The notes: generated by a model from the sequence alone, not told the origin. DNA of 57,255 nucleotides from an uncultured Gammaproteobacteria bacterium (GCA_913031205.1 CAJWEM010000006.1:1-57255), one strand, 5' to 3'; counted from the first letter of the stretch, positions 1-9,780 are shown. Translations and numbers: made by a program.

Positions 1-886
1 TTGTAATGTTAACTGAATTTAATTGCGTATTTGCTTCAATATTTATAATATCGTTCTTTATAGATATTTCTGCGCCAGCTTTTTTTAATTTTTCTATTAT
101 AATTTTTAATGTATCTGGTCTTGTATGCGTTAGAGTAAGTTTTCCTTTTGTAATTGCTGCGGCAACCAAAAATGTAGCTGTTTCTATTCTGTCTGGTAAA
201 ACGTCATAATTACATCCTCTTAATTCTTTTACTCCATCAACTGTTATACTTGAAGTGCCATCACCCTCTATTTGTGCGCCCATTAATCTTAAACAATTTG
301 CCAAATCAATTATCTCTGGTTCTTTTGCTGCATTTTTAATTACAGTTTTACCATTAGCTAATACTGCTGCCATCATCAAATTTTCGGTTCCTGTAACTGT
401 AGCTATAGGTAAAGTTATTTTTGCCCCTTTTAATTTTTTTGCTTTAGCAAAGATATAACCATCCTCAACTTTTATATTTGCTCCCATAGCCTTCAACCCT
501 TCGATATGAAGATTTACTGGTCGAGAGCCAATAGCACATCCCCCCGGTAAGGATACTTTTGCCTCTCCAAAGTGAGCAAGGAGTGGTCCCAAAACTAAAA
601 TAGAAGCGCGCATAGTTTTAACCATTTCGTAAGGCGCATAAAACTTTTTTACTGAAGCAGCATTAACGGAGACTTTCATTTTTTCATCAATTGAAAGATT
701 TGCTCCCATCTCAGTTAGCAAAGAAATAGTTGTGGTTACATCCTGAAGGTGTGGAACGTTACCGATTATTAAATCTTCCTCACATAAAAGACTTGCTGCC
801 AAAATCGGTAAAACTGAATTTTTCGCACCAGAAATTTTTACTTCGCCTTTTAAAGGATTTCCCCCGCTTATAAGTAACTTTTCCAT
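1..886 (-). CDS. murA: UDP-N-acetylglucosamine 1-carboxyvinyltransferase (partial, runs off window start)
   Basis: First committed step of peptidoglycan synthesis: cytosolic transfer of enolpyruvate from PEP to UDP-GlcNAc. The ORF track shows only opposite-strand shadows here. I translated the minus strand from the ATG at 886 and read about 295 codons of an expected ~420, so the C-terminal third is outside the window. The N-terminus has the family's GAKNS with the conserved lysine at residue 22. The catalytic cysteine loop LPGGCAIGSRPVNLH places the Cys near residue 117. Later PDRIETATF is also typical. The start lies 3 bp after the mlaC-like stop, so the two are probably co-transcribed, as in the mla-murA neighbourhood of gammaproteobacteria. 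Identification is secure; only the far end is unknown. Confidence 0.97.
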   Translation of the reverse strand, partial: MEKLLISGGNPLKGEVKISGAKNSVLPILAASLLCEEDLIIGNVPHLQDVTTTISLLTEMGANLSIDEKMKVSVNAASVKKFYAPYEMVKTMRASILVLGPLLAHFGEAKVSLPGGCAIGSRPVNLHIEGLKAMGANIKVEDGYIFAKAKKLKGAKITLPIATVTGTENLMMAAVLANGKTVIKNAAKEPEIIDLANCLRLMGAQIEGDGTSSITVDGVKELRGCNYDVLPDRIETATFLVAAAITKGKLTLTHTRPDTLKIIIEKLKKAGAEISIKNDIINIEANTQLNSVNIT

Positions 887-889
887 TAA

Positions 890-1516
890 TTAAGACTCAG
901 ATTCTGGGGAGTCAGTTTCTAACCTATTTATAACTGCTTCAATACCTTTTTCTTCGATTTCAGGTAAAAGACTTTTTCTTAAGCTCTTAACAAGTCTCAA
1001 CCCATTCGCTACTACTTCCACAATTTTCCAACTATTGGAAGAATTTTTCATTACATAAATGACTTGAAATGGTGGTTTGCCTTGACCAATAGACAATTCG
1101 GTTTTTACTATGTAAAACCCTTTATTTTTTGTGGAGCTAATTATTGTAATTTTAGAGTTTGAATACTCAACTATTGTTTTGGCATAAATCCTTATTAATT
1201 GATTTTTCAATGCAATTTTAAATCTATTTTTTAAATCCTCAGAAGTATTCTGATAATTTTTTTTACCAATAATACTCTTTATAAGTACTTCAAAGTCTAC
1301 GATTGGCGTTAAAATATTGTCTACCCTTTCGTAAAAGGCAGTTATATCCTCTTCATAGAGTGATTTATTTTTTTCAACATCTAAAAATAGGTCGTTTGCC
1401 GCAGATAAAATCACTTTTTCGGGTGGTAAATCTTCAGCAAAGGAAGATATATTCCCTAATAAAATGAGAAAAGGTAAAAAAATCAATATTGCTTTATTTA
1501 AACTAAATATATTCAT
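890..1516 (-). CDS. mlaC: MlaC/Ttg2D-like periplasmic phospholipid-binding protein
   Basis: A 208-residue exported protein of the MlaC (toluene-tolerance Ttg2D) family, which shuttles phospholipids across the periplasm between outer- and inner-membrane complexes. An N-terminal signal peptide (hydrophobic ILIFLPFLILLGNISSFA, then cleavage before ED) is followed by one MlaC domain, with the family-like patterns FYERVDNILTPIVDFEVL and NSSNSWKIVEVVANGLRLV. Length matches the family (~210). It sits between murA and an MMPL-type RND transporter; the usual partners mlaF, mlaE, mlaD and mlaB are not in this window. The partner may therefore be the RND protein, as in hopanoid-type RND/MlaC pairs, but that is inference. 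Confidence 0.88.
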   Translation of the reverse strand: MNIFSLNKAILIFLPFLILLGNISSFAEDLPPEKVILSAANDLFLDVEKNKSLYEEDITAFYERVDNILTPIVDFEVLIKSIIGKKNYQNTSEDLKNRFKIALKNQLIRIYAKTIVEYSNSKITIISSTKNKGFYIVKTELSIGQGKPPFQVIYVMKNSSNSWKIVEVVANGLRLVKSLRKSLLPEIEEKGIEAVINRLETDSPESES

Positions 1517-1548
1517 ATGTCTATTATTTCACATAAGTGTGTGTTTCT

Positions 1549-4074
1549 TCAAGAAACATCCTGATTATTTTCGCTTCCTAAAGGTTTAAATAAAATTAAT
1601 AAAGAAGGTAATAATGTTAATGATGCCAAAAGCGCTGTAAGCATTGCAAGGCCTGTAAGAAGACCAAAGTATATTGTGGGTATAAAATTTGATAAAGATA
1701 AAATTGAAAAACCTATTACTATTATAGATGAAGTGTAATACATTGCTTTGCCAATGCTTCCATGGCAAATTTTTACAGTCTCAAAATAATTCCTGTTCTT
1801 TGAAAATTCCCTTTTAAATCTTATTACATAATGAATCGTATTATCGACGGCAATCCCTACGCTAATCGCTGCTATTGTAATAGTCATTAAATCAAGGGGA
1901 ATGGATTTAAGCCCCATAAAACCAAGAACCAAAGTTGCTGGTAATATATTTGGAATAATTGCAATAACTGCCAAAAATATTGATCGAAATAGTATAAGAA
2001 ACATAAACATTATTGAAATGAAAACGAACCCTATTGTCTGTATTTGAGAGGAGAATAAACTTTGTAGCATATTATTATATAGAACAAGCATATTTGTTGT
2101 TTTAAATCTCTCTTTTGGGTAATTCATTTCCTTTTGTAAAAAATTTTCTACTCTTTCAATAAATTCTTTTCTATTCAAATTCTTGTCAGAATCAATAACT
2201 CTTAAAGTTATTCTAGTTTGAGCCTCATCTTCTGATAAGTATGGATCTAATAAAACTTTTTTTACATCATCTGACAAGGCCTTTTTAAGTGCTCCTACTT
2301 GAAGATCAGATAAAGGCTCATCATCATTTAATCCAATCGCAAGGCGATACAAAGTGCCCAAGGATAAAACTTTTCCTGTTTCTGGTTGAGATTCTAAGTA
2401 ATCGTGAATTTTTAATATCTCTTTAAATTTTGGGTTGCTTAACCAATAACCCGCAACGTCTTCTTCATCATCCCCTAAAATTTCTGATAAACTATCAAAC
2501 TCAAGATCTTCATCCTCTATTTCATTTGTGATTTCTTTGTCTTGGACATCAGACTCAGGTTTATCAATAATTATGTCAAAGGGAGTTGTTCCCCCTAGTT
2601 TTCTATCAATCTCTAACATTCCTTGATGAATTTCAGTATCTGAATGAAAGTAATCAATGAACCTATTTTCAACTTTTACTTTGGATATCCCATAAATACT
2701 TATTGCCATAACAAATATTGAAAAGAAAATAATTTTTACATAATTGTTTATTGAAAAGTTGGCAAATTTTTTTGTAATACTTTTTGTAATGTCATTTTTT
2801 TCTTCAATATATTCCTTAGGTAAAATCATTAGTATTGTAGGAAAAACTATAAAGGTAATTATAAATGCTGAGGTTATACCTACCGTCATCATATAACCAA
2901 AATCAATTACCGGTCTTATGCCACTCACAAATAAAGAGACAAATGCAACTATAGTTGTTAAAGATGTGTAAACGCATGGAATAAACATATAATGTATTGT
3001 CTCTGAAACTATATCGTACTTACTTTTATCTTTTTTTTGAGAATTAAGTTCTCGATATCGGACAGCTAAGTGAATTGTCATCGACATTGTAATTATCAAT
3101 AAAATAGCTGCAAAATTTGATGAGATTACTGTAATTCGCCAATCTATAGAGCCTGCTAAACCGCTAACAAAAATTACTGAAATGATACAGCCAAATAACG
3201 GTATGAAAACCCATCTTATATTTCTAAAGATGACAAAAAGAATTAAAACTAGAAAAAGAAAAACGCCAACTCCAAATTTTTGTACATCTTGGGCAATAAA
3301 ATCTGTCATGTCCGATGTTATCATAGGTACACCACCTAAAAACATTGATGCGTCTGCTTTAAAGCTGTCAATAATTTTTCTAATTTCTTTGATATTTTGT
3401 TTTTCTTTTAACGCATGAAGTGAACTGTAATCTTTAAAATCTGTTTCATATTTACTTAATAATTTTTTTTCATCTGAAGTTAATTCTCTTGAAAGATTTA
3501 TTTCTCTAAGGCTATTTCTATTATTTAATAATTCAAAATACTTTTTATCTTTCTTAAAATTTACAACTATTACTGTTGTGGTTGAATCCTCGCTCATTAA
3601 TAAATTTTTATAAAGTGGGCTTGATTCAAATTCTTTTTTAGCTAGGTTCAAATCAATATCTTTTGATCTTAAAGTTCTTTGCTCATTAGACAAATCAGAA
3701 AATCCAATTTTTGGACTATTTAAAAGCGGAACATCAAGTATAGTAAGAACTTCGCTAACATCAGAAATATCTTTCTTAAGCTTAATTGAGATGTCATTAA
3801 GTAAATTTAAAGATTCTTGATTATATATTCCGTTGTCAGGTTTGAAGGTAATCACAACAAAATCTTCTGTGCCATATCTTGCGCTTGTTGCTCTATAATA
3901 TTTTAAAGCTTGATCATTTTCTAAAACCAATGAATCCGCAGATGCATCCATTTTAAAGTCTTTAATACTTAGAGAGTAAATAGAAATAATTACTAAAGTT
4001 ACAAGTAGCGATATGAGTGGCTTTTTGAAAATTAAAAAATCGTAAAAACTTACTACTTTAGCTATACTTTTCAT
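1549..4074 (-). CDS. MMPL/HpnN-type RND superfamily lipid transporter
   Basis: An 841-residue inner-membrane protein with the two-fold RND layout: TM1 near residues 20-36, a periplasmic loop, five clustered TM segments near 265-415, TM7 near 450, a second loop and a final cluster near 675-830. Its size and lack of AcrB-like porter repeats place it with MMPL/HpnN 'predicted exporters', which move lipids or hydrophobic molecules, rather than with drug pumps. The second loop carries a very acidic insert (EIEDEDLEFDSLSEILGDDEE). It lies 32 bp upstream of the mlaC-like gene in the same direction, suggesting a joint role in envelope lipid traffic. The substrate cannot be read from sequence. It is divergent from kdsD across a short A+T-rich promoter region. 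Confidence 0.85.
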   Translation of the reverse strand: MKSIAKVVSFYDFLIFKKPLISLLVTLVIISIYSLSIKDFKMDASADSLVLENDQALKYYRATSARYGTEDFVVITFKPDNGIYNQESLNLLNDISIKLKKDISDVSEVLTILDVPLLNSPKIGFSDLSNEQRTLRSKDIDLNLAKKEFESSPLYKNLLMSEDSTTTVIVVNFKKDKKYFELLNNRNSLREINLSRELTSDEKKLLSKYETDFKDYSSLHALKEKQNIKEIRKIIDSFKADASMFLGGVPMITSDMTDFIAQDVQKFGVGVFLFLVLILFVIFRNIRWVFIPLFGCIISVIFVSGLAGSIDWRITVISSNFAAILLIITMSMTIHLAVRYRELNSQKKDKSKYDIVSETIHYMFIPCVYTSLTTIVAFVSLFVSGIRPVIDFGYMMTVGITSAFIITFIVFPTILMILPKEYIEEKNDITKSITKKFANFSINNYVKIIFFSIFVMAISIYGISKVKVENRFIDYFHSDTEIHQGMLEIDRKLGGTTPFDIIIDKPESDVQDKEITNEIEDEDLEFDSLSEILGDDEEDVAGYWLSNPKFKEILKIHDYLESQPETGKVLSLGTLYRLAIGLNDDEPLSDLQVGALKKALSDDVKKVLLDPYLSEDEAQTRITLRVIDSDKNLNRKEFIERVENFLQKEMNYPKERFKTTNMLVLYNNMLQSLFSSQIQTIGFVFISIMFMFLILFRSIFLAVIAIIPNILPATLVLGFMGLKSIPLDLMTITIAAISVGIAVDNTIHYVIRFKREFSKNRNYFETVKICHGSIGKAMYYTSSIIVIGFSILSLSNFIPTIYFGLLTGLAMLTALLASLTLLPSLLILFKPLGSENNQDVS

Positions 4075-4110
4075 ATATGGCGTTTACTTAATGAATGTTT
4101 TGATATGTCT

Positions 4111-4180
4111 ACTATTATAGCTATTTTATGTCAGCATTCTACAAAATTAACGAGATATGATTAATATTATCTTATATAAT
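4111..4180. promoter_or_regulatory. Bidirectional promoter region between the RND gene and kdsD
   Basis: The 133 bp between divergent genes contains a perfect TATAAT on the plus strand (4175-4180), 28 bp before the kdsD ATG. A TATAAT also reads on the minus strand (ATTATA at 4114-4119) facing the RND gene. No good -35 hexamer stands out for either, so these are -10 candidates only. A T-rich run follows the plus-strand box. Confidence 0.4.
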
Positions 4181-4207
4181 TAATAAAATTTTTTTTAACT
4201 TAAACAA

Positions 4208-5188
4208 ATGTCAAAATTGCAAAAAAAAGATGTTATACAGCTAGCCAAAGATATTATTGGAATTGAAGTTGCTGCGCTAAATTCTCTTAAAAAATCTTTG
4301 GACGAAAACTTGTATTCTCTTTGTAAAAGAATCAACGAAACAAAGGGAAAGGTTATTTTAATTGGTGTTGGTAAGTCGGGGCATATTGCAAATAAAATTG
4401 CGGCGACTCTATCAAGCACAGGTACACCAGCGATCTTTTTACATCCAAGCGAAGGGATGCATGGAGATTTAGGCGTTATTAGCAAATTTGACATTATTTT
4501 ACTAATATCAAACTCTGGATCTACACCTGAAATTCTAAACATCTTGCCAAACCTCGAAAAAAAAGGTTGCTCTATAATGAGCTTATGTGGCAATAGAAAT
4601 TCAAAGATTTATGAAGAGTCTGATCTGTCCATAGACATTTCTGTTAAGAAAGAAGCTTGCCCACATGATTTAGCGCCTACAGCAAGTACAACAACTGCTT
4701 TAGTTTTGGGAGATGTGATTGCAATAATTTTAATGAAGATGAAAAATTTTACGGCACAAGAATTTGGTGAAAATCATCCTGGTGGACAATTAGGTAAAAA
4801 TTTAAATTTAAAAATAAAAGATATTATGCATAAAGGCAAAGACATACCGATTTTAAAATCAGAGAAAATGCTTAAAGATGCATTGTTTGAAATGACGAAG
4901 AAAAATCTAGGTTGTGTAATTATTATAGATCATAATAATAAAGCATCTGGTTTTTTTACCGATGGTGATCTGAGAAGAGTTATAAAGAAATCAATTGATA
5001 TTCATAATACTAAAATAAAAAAAATCATGAATAAAAATTTTTTATTTTGTAACGAAGACGATTATGCAACTGATACTTTGATAAAAATGAAAAAAAATAA
5101 AATTAATTCTCTACCGGTTTTAGATAAAAAAAAGAAAGTTGTTGGCGCTATAAATATGCATATACTTGTAAATTCAGGAATGAGATAA
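4208..5188 (+). CDS. kdsD: D-arabinose 5-phosphate isomerase (KpsF/GutQ family)
   Basis: Interconverts ribulose 5-phosphate and arabinose 5-phosphate, the first step towards Kdo for LPS. The 326 residues comprise a sugar-isomerase (SIS) domain over about 1-200, with GVGKSGHIANKIAATLSSTG and SNSGSTPEI phosphosugar-binding segments. Two CBS domains follow at about 210-265 and 275-325. The length matches the family. The gene begins a same-direction run with lptC, lptA, lptB and rpoN. In many gammaproteobacteria kdsC (Kdo-8-phosphate phosphatase) lies between kdsD and lptC; here it is missing and lptC begins 3 bp later. Confidence 0.95.
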   Translation: MSKLQKKDVIQLAKDIIGIEVAALNSLKKSLDENLYSLCKRINETKGKVILIGVGKSGHIANKIAATLSSTGTPAIFLHPSEGMHGDLGVISKFDIILLISNSGSTPEILNILPNLEKKGCSIMSLCGNRNSKIYEESDLSIDISVKKEACPHDLAPTASTTTALVLGDVIAIILMKMKNFTAQEFGENHPGGQLGKNLNLKIKDIMHKGKDIPILKSEKMLKDALFEMTKKNLGCVIIIDHNNKASGFFTDGDLRRVIKKSIDIHNTKIKKIMNKNFLFCNEDDYATDTLIKMKKNKINSLPVLDKKKKVVGAINMHILVNSGMR

Positions 5189-5191
5189 AAA

Positions 5192-5758
5192 GTGAACTAT
5201 ATAAAAAAAAACTTTTTTAATTTTTTAATACTGATTATAGGCTGTATTTCGGTAATATATATCAATAATAAAGCTGACGATGTTTTAGAAGTTAGCTCGA
5301 CAGAAATTATAACCATGCCAGATAATTCATTTAATAATGTGAAATACATTGCGATGGATGACAATGGAAATCCTCTTTATACTGTAACTAGCCCGGTGAT
5401 GAAGCAATTTTTTAATAATGAGGTTATCGAAGCATTAAACCCAAATATTCTTCTTTTTCGAGACGATAAGCCGCCTACAAAAATTATTTCAAAATCTGGA
5501 TCAATTGCATATAAAAGAAAAAACATCAAATTATTTGGGGATGTAAAAATGTTTTTTCAGGAAAAAGAATCTGATCCTCTTTTAAAATTAAATACTGATG
5601 AAATATATATATATTTGAACGAACAATTAGCTGTAACAGACTCAAATGTTTATATAACAAAAAATAAATCCTACTTAAACGGAAAAGGAATGAAGAGCAG
5701 CCTATTGAAAGGAGAGTTTGTAATATTCGAACAAACAAGAGGAAAGTATATTGAGTAA
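5192..5758 (+). CDS. lptC: LPS export protein LptC
   Basis: A bitopic inner-membrane subunit of the Lpt bridge that passes LPS from LptB2FG to LptA. The 188 residues have an N-terminal TM anchor (FFNFLILIIGCISVIYI) followed by a periplasmic beta-jellyroll with weakly conserved sequence. YTVTSP, LFGDVKMFF and YLNGKGMKSS are LptC-like. The start is a GTG 3 bp after kdsD, so it is probably translationally coupled. The 3' end overlaps the lptA start by 8 bp. Family assignment relies on the TM-plus-jellyroll pattern and the operon as much as on sequence. Confidence 0.88.
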   Translation: MNYIKKNFFNFLILIIGCISVIYINNKADDVLEVSSTEIITMPDNSFNNVKYIAMDDNGNPLYTVTSPVMKQFFNNEVIEALNPNILLFRDDKPPTKIISKSGSIAYKRKNIKLFGDVKMFFQEKESDPLLKLNTDEIYIYLNEQLAVTDSNVYITKNKSYLNGKGMKSSLLKGEFVIFEQTRGKYIE

Positions 5759-6245
5759 ATTAAATTATATTATTGTAATATTTTCGATATTTATATCTAC
5801 TTCAGTATATGCTTACGAATTAGATAAAAATAAACCAATTTTTTTAGAGTCAGATTCAGCAAAATGGGATGAAGATTCTCAAAAGAGCACATATAGGGGT
5901 AATGTAGTTGTCACTCAAGGCAGCATGCTACTTACTGGAGATTTGCTGATAGTCACATCGAAAAATAATGAAATTAATGACATGATTATCACTGGAGAAA
6001 AGTCAACTTATAAGCAAAAAACACGAAGTGGTAAAATCATTAATGGAGAGGCTTATAAGATTCAATATTTCGTAGATACATCCAAAATTATTTTTTTGAA
6101 TCAAGCAGTCCTAACTCAATCAAATAATGTAGTTAGAAGTAATAAGATAATTTACATAACTGAAAGCGAAAATATAATTGCGGGTGATAAGGCTGGAAAA
6201 TCAAGAGTAAAAATGACTCTCGAACCGAAAAGCGAAAATGAATAA
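5751..6245 (+). CDS. lptA: LPS transport periplasmic protein LptA
   Basis: The periplasmic bridge protein of LPS transport. The 164 residues have a signal peptide ([17 protein letters not shown]) and an OstA/LptA domain, with the characteristic stretch [20 protein letters not shown] and several short beta repeats. It uses a TTG start inside the last codons of lptC and overlaps lptB by 8 bp at the 3' end, a strongly coupled arrangement. Length is slightly short of the E. coli protein (185). Confidence 0.92.
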   Translation: MSKLNYIIVIFSIFISTSVYAYELDKNKPIFLESDSAKWDEDSQKSTYRGNVVVTQGSMLLTGDLLIVTSKNNEINDMIITGEKSTYKQKTRSGKIINGEAYKIQYFVDTSKIIFLNQAVLTQSNNVVRSNKIIYITESENIIAGDKAGKSRVKMTLEPKSENE

Positions 6246-6963
6246 ACTCAGTGTTAAGAAAATATCAAAATCTTATGATTCAAAAAAAGTTGTCTCAAAT
6301 GTTTCAATTGAGGTTTGTACTGGTGAGGTTATTGGCTTGCTTGGTCCAAATGGAGCTGGTAAAACAACGTGTTTTTATATGATTACAGGATTAATCTCTC
6401 CTGAAACAGGTAGCATCAATTTAAACCAGAAAAATATTACTAACCTTACAATTGATCAAAGAGCAAATTTAGGATTGGGGTATCTTGCCCAAGAACCTTC
6501 AATATTCAGAGGCTTATCAGTTAGTGATAATATTTTTTCTATTTTAGAGCAAAGATCTGATATTGATAAAAAAGAAAAAGAAGAAAAACTTTCCTATTTA
6601 CTTGAGAAATTTAATATAAGCCATATAAAGAACACTATGGGTATAAGTTTGTCTGGTGGTGAGAGGAGAAGAGCTGAAATTGCAAGAGCGTTAGCATCAG
6701 ATCCTAAATTCATTTTATTAGATGAACCTTTTGCAGGAATTGATCCAATATCAGTAATTGATATTCAAGAAATAATAAAAGATTTAAAAGAAAATAAAAT
6801 AGGCATACTAATCACTGATCACAATGTTAGAGAAACTCTTAATGTTTGTGATAGGTCGTACATTTTAAATGATAGTAAAATAATTGCTGAAGGAAACTCT
6901 GAAGATATTCTAAAAGATGATAAGGTGAAAAAAGTTTATCTAGGGGAAAAATTTAAAATGTAA
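6238..6963 (+). CDS. lptB: LPS export ABC transporter ATPase LptB
   Basis: The cytoplasmic ATPase that powers LPS extraction by LptB2FG. The 241 residues contain Walker [10 protein letters not shown], a Q-loop region, the signature [16 protein letters not shown], Walker [14 protein letters not shown] and the switch histidine in [10 protein letters not shown]. This ERRRxEIARAL signature and the length are diagnostic of LptB. It overlaps lptA by 8 bp and is followed 13 bp later by rpoN. lptF and lptG are not in the window. Confidence 0.97.
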   Translation: MNKLSVKKISKSYDSKKVVSNVSIEVCTGEVIGLLGPNGAGKTTCFYMITGLISPETGSINLNQKNITNLTIDQRANLGLGYLAQEPSIFRGLSVSDNIFSILEQRSDIDKKEKEEKLSYLLEKFNISHIKNTMGISLSGGERRRAEIARALASDPKFILLDEPFAGIDPISVIDIQEIIKDLKENKIGILITDHNVRETLNVCDRSYILNDSKIIAEGNSEDILKDDKVKKVYLGEKFKM

Positions 6964-6976
6964 TATTAAAATTATT

Positions 6977-8344
6977 ATGAAAGCAAGATTAATTGCAAAA
7001 CAAGTATCTAAATTATCCTTGAGCCCACAGCTTCAAAGTGCAATAAAGCTTCTCCAGATGTCCGCCATTGAAATTAATAATGAAATTCAAAAAATTTTTG
7101 AAAATAATCCTCTTATTGAAAAAGAAGATAGTTGTGAGGATTTTGAATATAACGAATGTGAAAATCACTATTCACATTATCAAGCAAATCTATTAACAGG
7201 AATAAGAAAACAGTCTATATCTACAAGTGAAATAATCGAGAAAGTAACAGCTGATGAAGCTAATATTAAGCAGCATTTGATGTGGCAAATACATCTACTT
7301 AACATATCTGACAAAGATAAAAAATTGGCTGAATTGATAATAGATTATATAAACGATGATGGCTTTCTAATTAAAAATATAGAAACTATTTTTGATGATG
7401 TGTATTTAAATTCTGAAACCTCCATTGACGAGCTCATCGCGGTTCAGCATCTAATTCAGAATTTAGATCCTGTTGGAACATGCTGCATTGGAATACAAGA
7501 ATCTCTACTTGTCCAATTACAGAATATTTCCCCCAAAACAGAAATTATTAGTAAATGCCAAATAATTTTAAAAGATTTTTTTGAAGAGTTTGTCGCGAAT
7601 GAATTTAATGTAATTAAAAAAAATATTCAATTAAATGATAGTGAAATTGCGGAGATAAAAAAATTAATTAAAAGTCAAAATGCAAGGCCAGGATCTAAAA
7701 TCTCTACAACGAGAGAAATAAATTATATTGTTCCAGACGTAAAAATTTCAAAAAAAGAAACTGAATGGGAAATAAAAGCAAACCACCTTATTTCACCAAA
7801 TATTTCTATCAATGAAGAATACGTAAAGCTTATAGAATCTAATATAAAAAACGAAGATTCAGAATTTTTAAAAGAAAATTTAAGAGAAGCGAAGAGTTTT
7901 ATAAAAAATATAAAATATCGAAACGATACTTTGCTAAATATCTCTCAATGTATTTTTAATAAACAACTAGAATTTTTTAAAGAAGGTTCTTTAAAAATAG
8001 TTCCTTTGAAGTTAAATGAAGTTGCTAAAGAAATAGGAGTCCATGAATCAACTGTTTCAAGACTAACAAGTGGGAAATATATAGAGACACCGTATGGTGT
8101 GTTCGAATTAAAATACTTTTTTTCTAGGTATATCACAAATGATTCAGGAGAAAATATTTCTTCAAGTTCAATTAAAGAAAAAATAAAAATGATTATAAAA
8201 TCTGAGAATAAAGCAAAACCTTTATCTGATGAAAAAATAGTCAATCTCTTAAAAAAAGAAAATATTAATATTGCCAGAAGGACAGTATCAAAATACCGGA
8301 TTGCATTGAATTACGAATCATCCTCAAAAAGAAAAACAAAATAG
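6977..8344 (+). CDS. rpoN: RNA polymerase sigma-54 factor
   Basis: The alternative sigma factor that needs enhancer-binding ATPases. The 455 residues have region I (LSPQLQSAIKLLQMSAIEINNEI, the glutamine/leucine-rich activator-response segment) and a core-binding middle (ILQNLDPVGTCC-like). The C-terminal DNA-binding part ends with the RpoN box ARRTVSKYR (variant of ARRTVAKYR). The segment VAKEIGVHESTVSRLTSGK is the helix-turn-helix. It is last in the kdsD-lpt run; the usual downstream hpf, ptsN and rapZ are absent, and mgtE follows after 73 bp. Retention of sigma-54 in such a compact genome implies a retained sigma-54 regulon elsewhere. Confidence 0.97.
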   Translation: MKARLIAKQVSKLSLSPQLQSAIKLLQMSAIEINNEIQKIFENNPLIEKEDSCEDFEYNECENHYSHYQANLLTGIRKQSISTSEIIEKVTADEANIKQHLMWQIHLLNISDKDKKLAELIIDYINDDGFLIKNIETIFDDVYLNSETSIDELIAVQHLIQNLDPVGTCCIGIQESLLVQLQNISPKTEIISKCQIILKDFFEEFVANEFNVIKKNIQLNDSEIAEIKKLIKSQNARPGSKISTTREINYIVPDVKISKKETEWEIKANHLISPNISINEEYVKLIESNIKNEDSEFLKENLREAKSFIKNIKYRNDTLLNISQCIFNKQLEFFKEGSLKIVPLKLNEVAKEIGVHESTVSRLTSGKYIETPYGVFELKYFFSRYITNDSGENISSSSIKEKIKMIIKSENKAKPLSDEKIVNLLKKENINIARRTVSKYRIALNYESSSKRKTK

Positions 8345-8417
8345 AGTTTTTTATAAAACTTGTTACACTAATTAAAATAGAGTTTGTTAATGAAATTTTA
8401 AATGTTTGTAATAAGAG

Positions 8418-9770
8418 ATGTCTATGCCTACAGAAAGCCAAATTTTAAAATTAGATGCAATATCTGAATCATTGAATTCTGGAGCAATGTTAAAAGCAAA
8501 GCTAATTTTAAATGGTCTTCATCCCGCAGAAATTGCAAGGTTACTTGAAAGCTCGCCACCCAGACAGCGAAGATTAATTTGGGAAATGCTCGACCACTCA
8601 TATGATGGTGAAGTTTTATTAGAGGTTGGTGAGGAAGTTAGAAATAATCTAATGGAATCTATGGATGAGCAATCCTTATTAGCAGCAACAAAGGGTCTTG
8701 ACGTTGATGATCTTGCAGATTTACTTGATGAACTGCCTGAAACTGTGGTTAAGCAGGCTCTTAAAGGGATGGATTATCAGTACAGAACAAGGTTAGAAGG
8801 TGTTATGAATTATAATGAAGACACTGCTGGTGGTCTAATGAATACTGATACCATTACTATAAGACCTGATGTTACTCTGGATGTTGTCCTAAAATATTTA
8901 AGATTAAAAAAAGAAATACCTCAAAATACTGACAATATAATTGTTGTTGATAGATATAATCATTATTTAGGTACTTTGTCTGTAACAACACTCCTGTGCG
9001 CTGATCCTGAAAAAACTGTCTCAGAGTCAATGAATAACGATTACATTTCTATTAGCGCAGATTCGCTTGCGAACGAGGTTGTAAATATTTTTGAAGACAG
9101 AGATTTGGTATCTGCACCAGTCGTTGACCAAAACAATATATTACTTGGAAGAATTACAATTGACGATGTTGTTGATGTAATTCGTGAGGAAAGCGAACAT
9201 ACAGTTCTTAATATGGCTGGTCTTACTGATGAAGAGGATATATTTGCACCAGTTCTTCCTTCTACGCGACGAAGAGCAATTTGGTTAGGTATAAATTTAA
9301 TTACTGCTTTGATAGCCTCTGGTGTGATTAGCTTATTTCAAAATACAATTGAACAAGTTGTTGCGTTAGCAGTACTAATGCCGATTGTTGCGAGTATGGG
9401 AGGTATTGCAGGTTCTCAAACTTTAACTCTTGTAATTAGAGGAATTGCTTTAGGAAATGTTAGTTCTACAAATTCAAGATCACTTTTATTTAAAGAAATA
9501 TCTATTGGGTTACTAAATAGTTTTCTTTGGGCAACAGTAATTGGTGTGTTATCTTCATACTGGTTTGATAATTATCTTATTGGAATTGTCATCGGTATAG
9601 CCATGATTGCAAATTTAGGTTTTGCAGCGTTATCTGGTGTATTAGTTCCTATAATGCTTAAAAGAATTGGGGTTGATCCAGCCCTAGGAGGAGGAGTAAT
9701 TTTAACAACCATTACTGATGTAATTGGATTTTTCTCATTCCTAGCTTTAGGTACAATTTTTCTATTATGA
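8418..9770 (+). CDS. mgtE: Magnesium transporter MgtE
   Basis: A Mg2+-gated Mg2+ channel in the inner membrane. The 450 residues show the standard order: MgtE N domain (to ~130, with HPAEIARLLE), the linker ending EDTAGGLMNTD, two CBS domains (~140-260), a plug helix, and a membrane domain of five TM segments (from ~285). The membrane domain contains the pore-lining PIVASMGGIAGSQTLTL. The length is typical. ATG TCT ATG gives two adjacent starts; the first follows an AAGAG Shine-Dalgarno. It converges on the PGPGW gene 10 bp later. Confidence 0.96.
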   Translation: MSMPTESQILKLDAISESLNSGAMLKAKLILNGLHPAEIARLLESSPPRQRRLIWEMLDHSYDGEVLLEVGEEVRNNLMESMDEQSLLAATKGLDVDDLADLLDELPETVVKQALKGMDYQYRTRLEGVMNYNEDTAGGLMNTDTITIRPDVTLDVVLKYLRLKKEIPQNTDNIIVVDRYNHYLGTLSVTTLLCADPEKTVSESMNNDYISISADSLANEVVNIFEDRDLVSAPVVDQNNILLGRITIDDVVDVIREESEHTVLNMAGLTDEEDIFAPVLPSTRRRAIWLGINLITALIASGVISLFQNTIEQVVALAVLMPIVASMGGIAGSQTLTLVIRGIALGNVSSTNSRSLLFKEISIGLLNSFLWATVIGVLSSYWFDNYLIGIVIGIAMIANLGFAALSGVLVPIMLKRIGVDPALGGGVILTTITDVIGFFSFLALGTIFLL

Positions 9771-9780
9771 TTTTTATTGA

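Noticed and set aside
6-458. Two 67-aa plus-strand ORFs at the window start
   Set aside because: Both are antisense shadows of murA, whose minus-strand translation is unambiguous.
4195-4593. 132-aa minus-strand ORF
   Set aside because: Antisense shadow of kdsD; no family features and covers the SIS domain region.
8345-8417. Rho-independent terminator after rpoN
   Set aside because: GTTTT-TTAT-AAAAC can pair for five A-T/G-C bases only and is not followed by a T-run; too weak to call.
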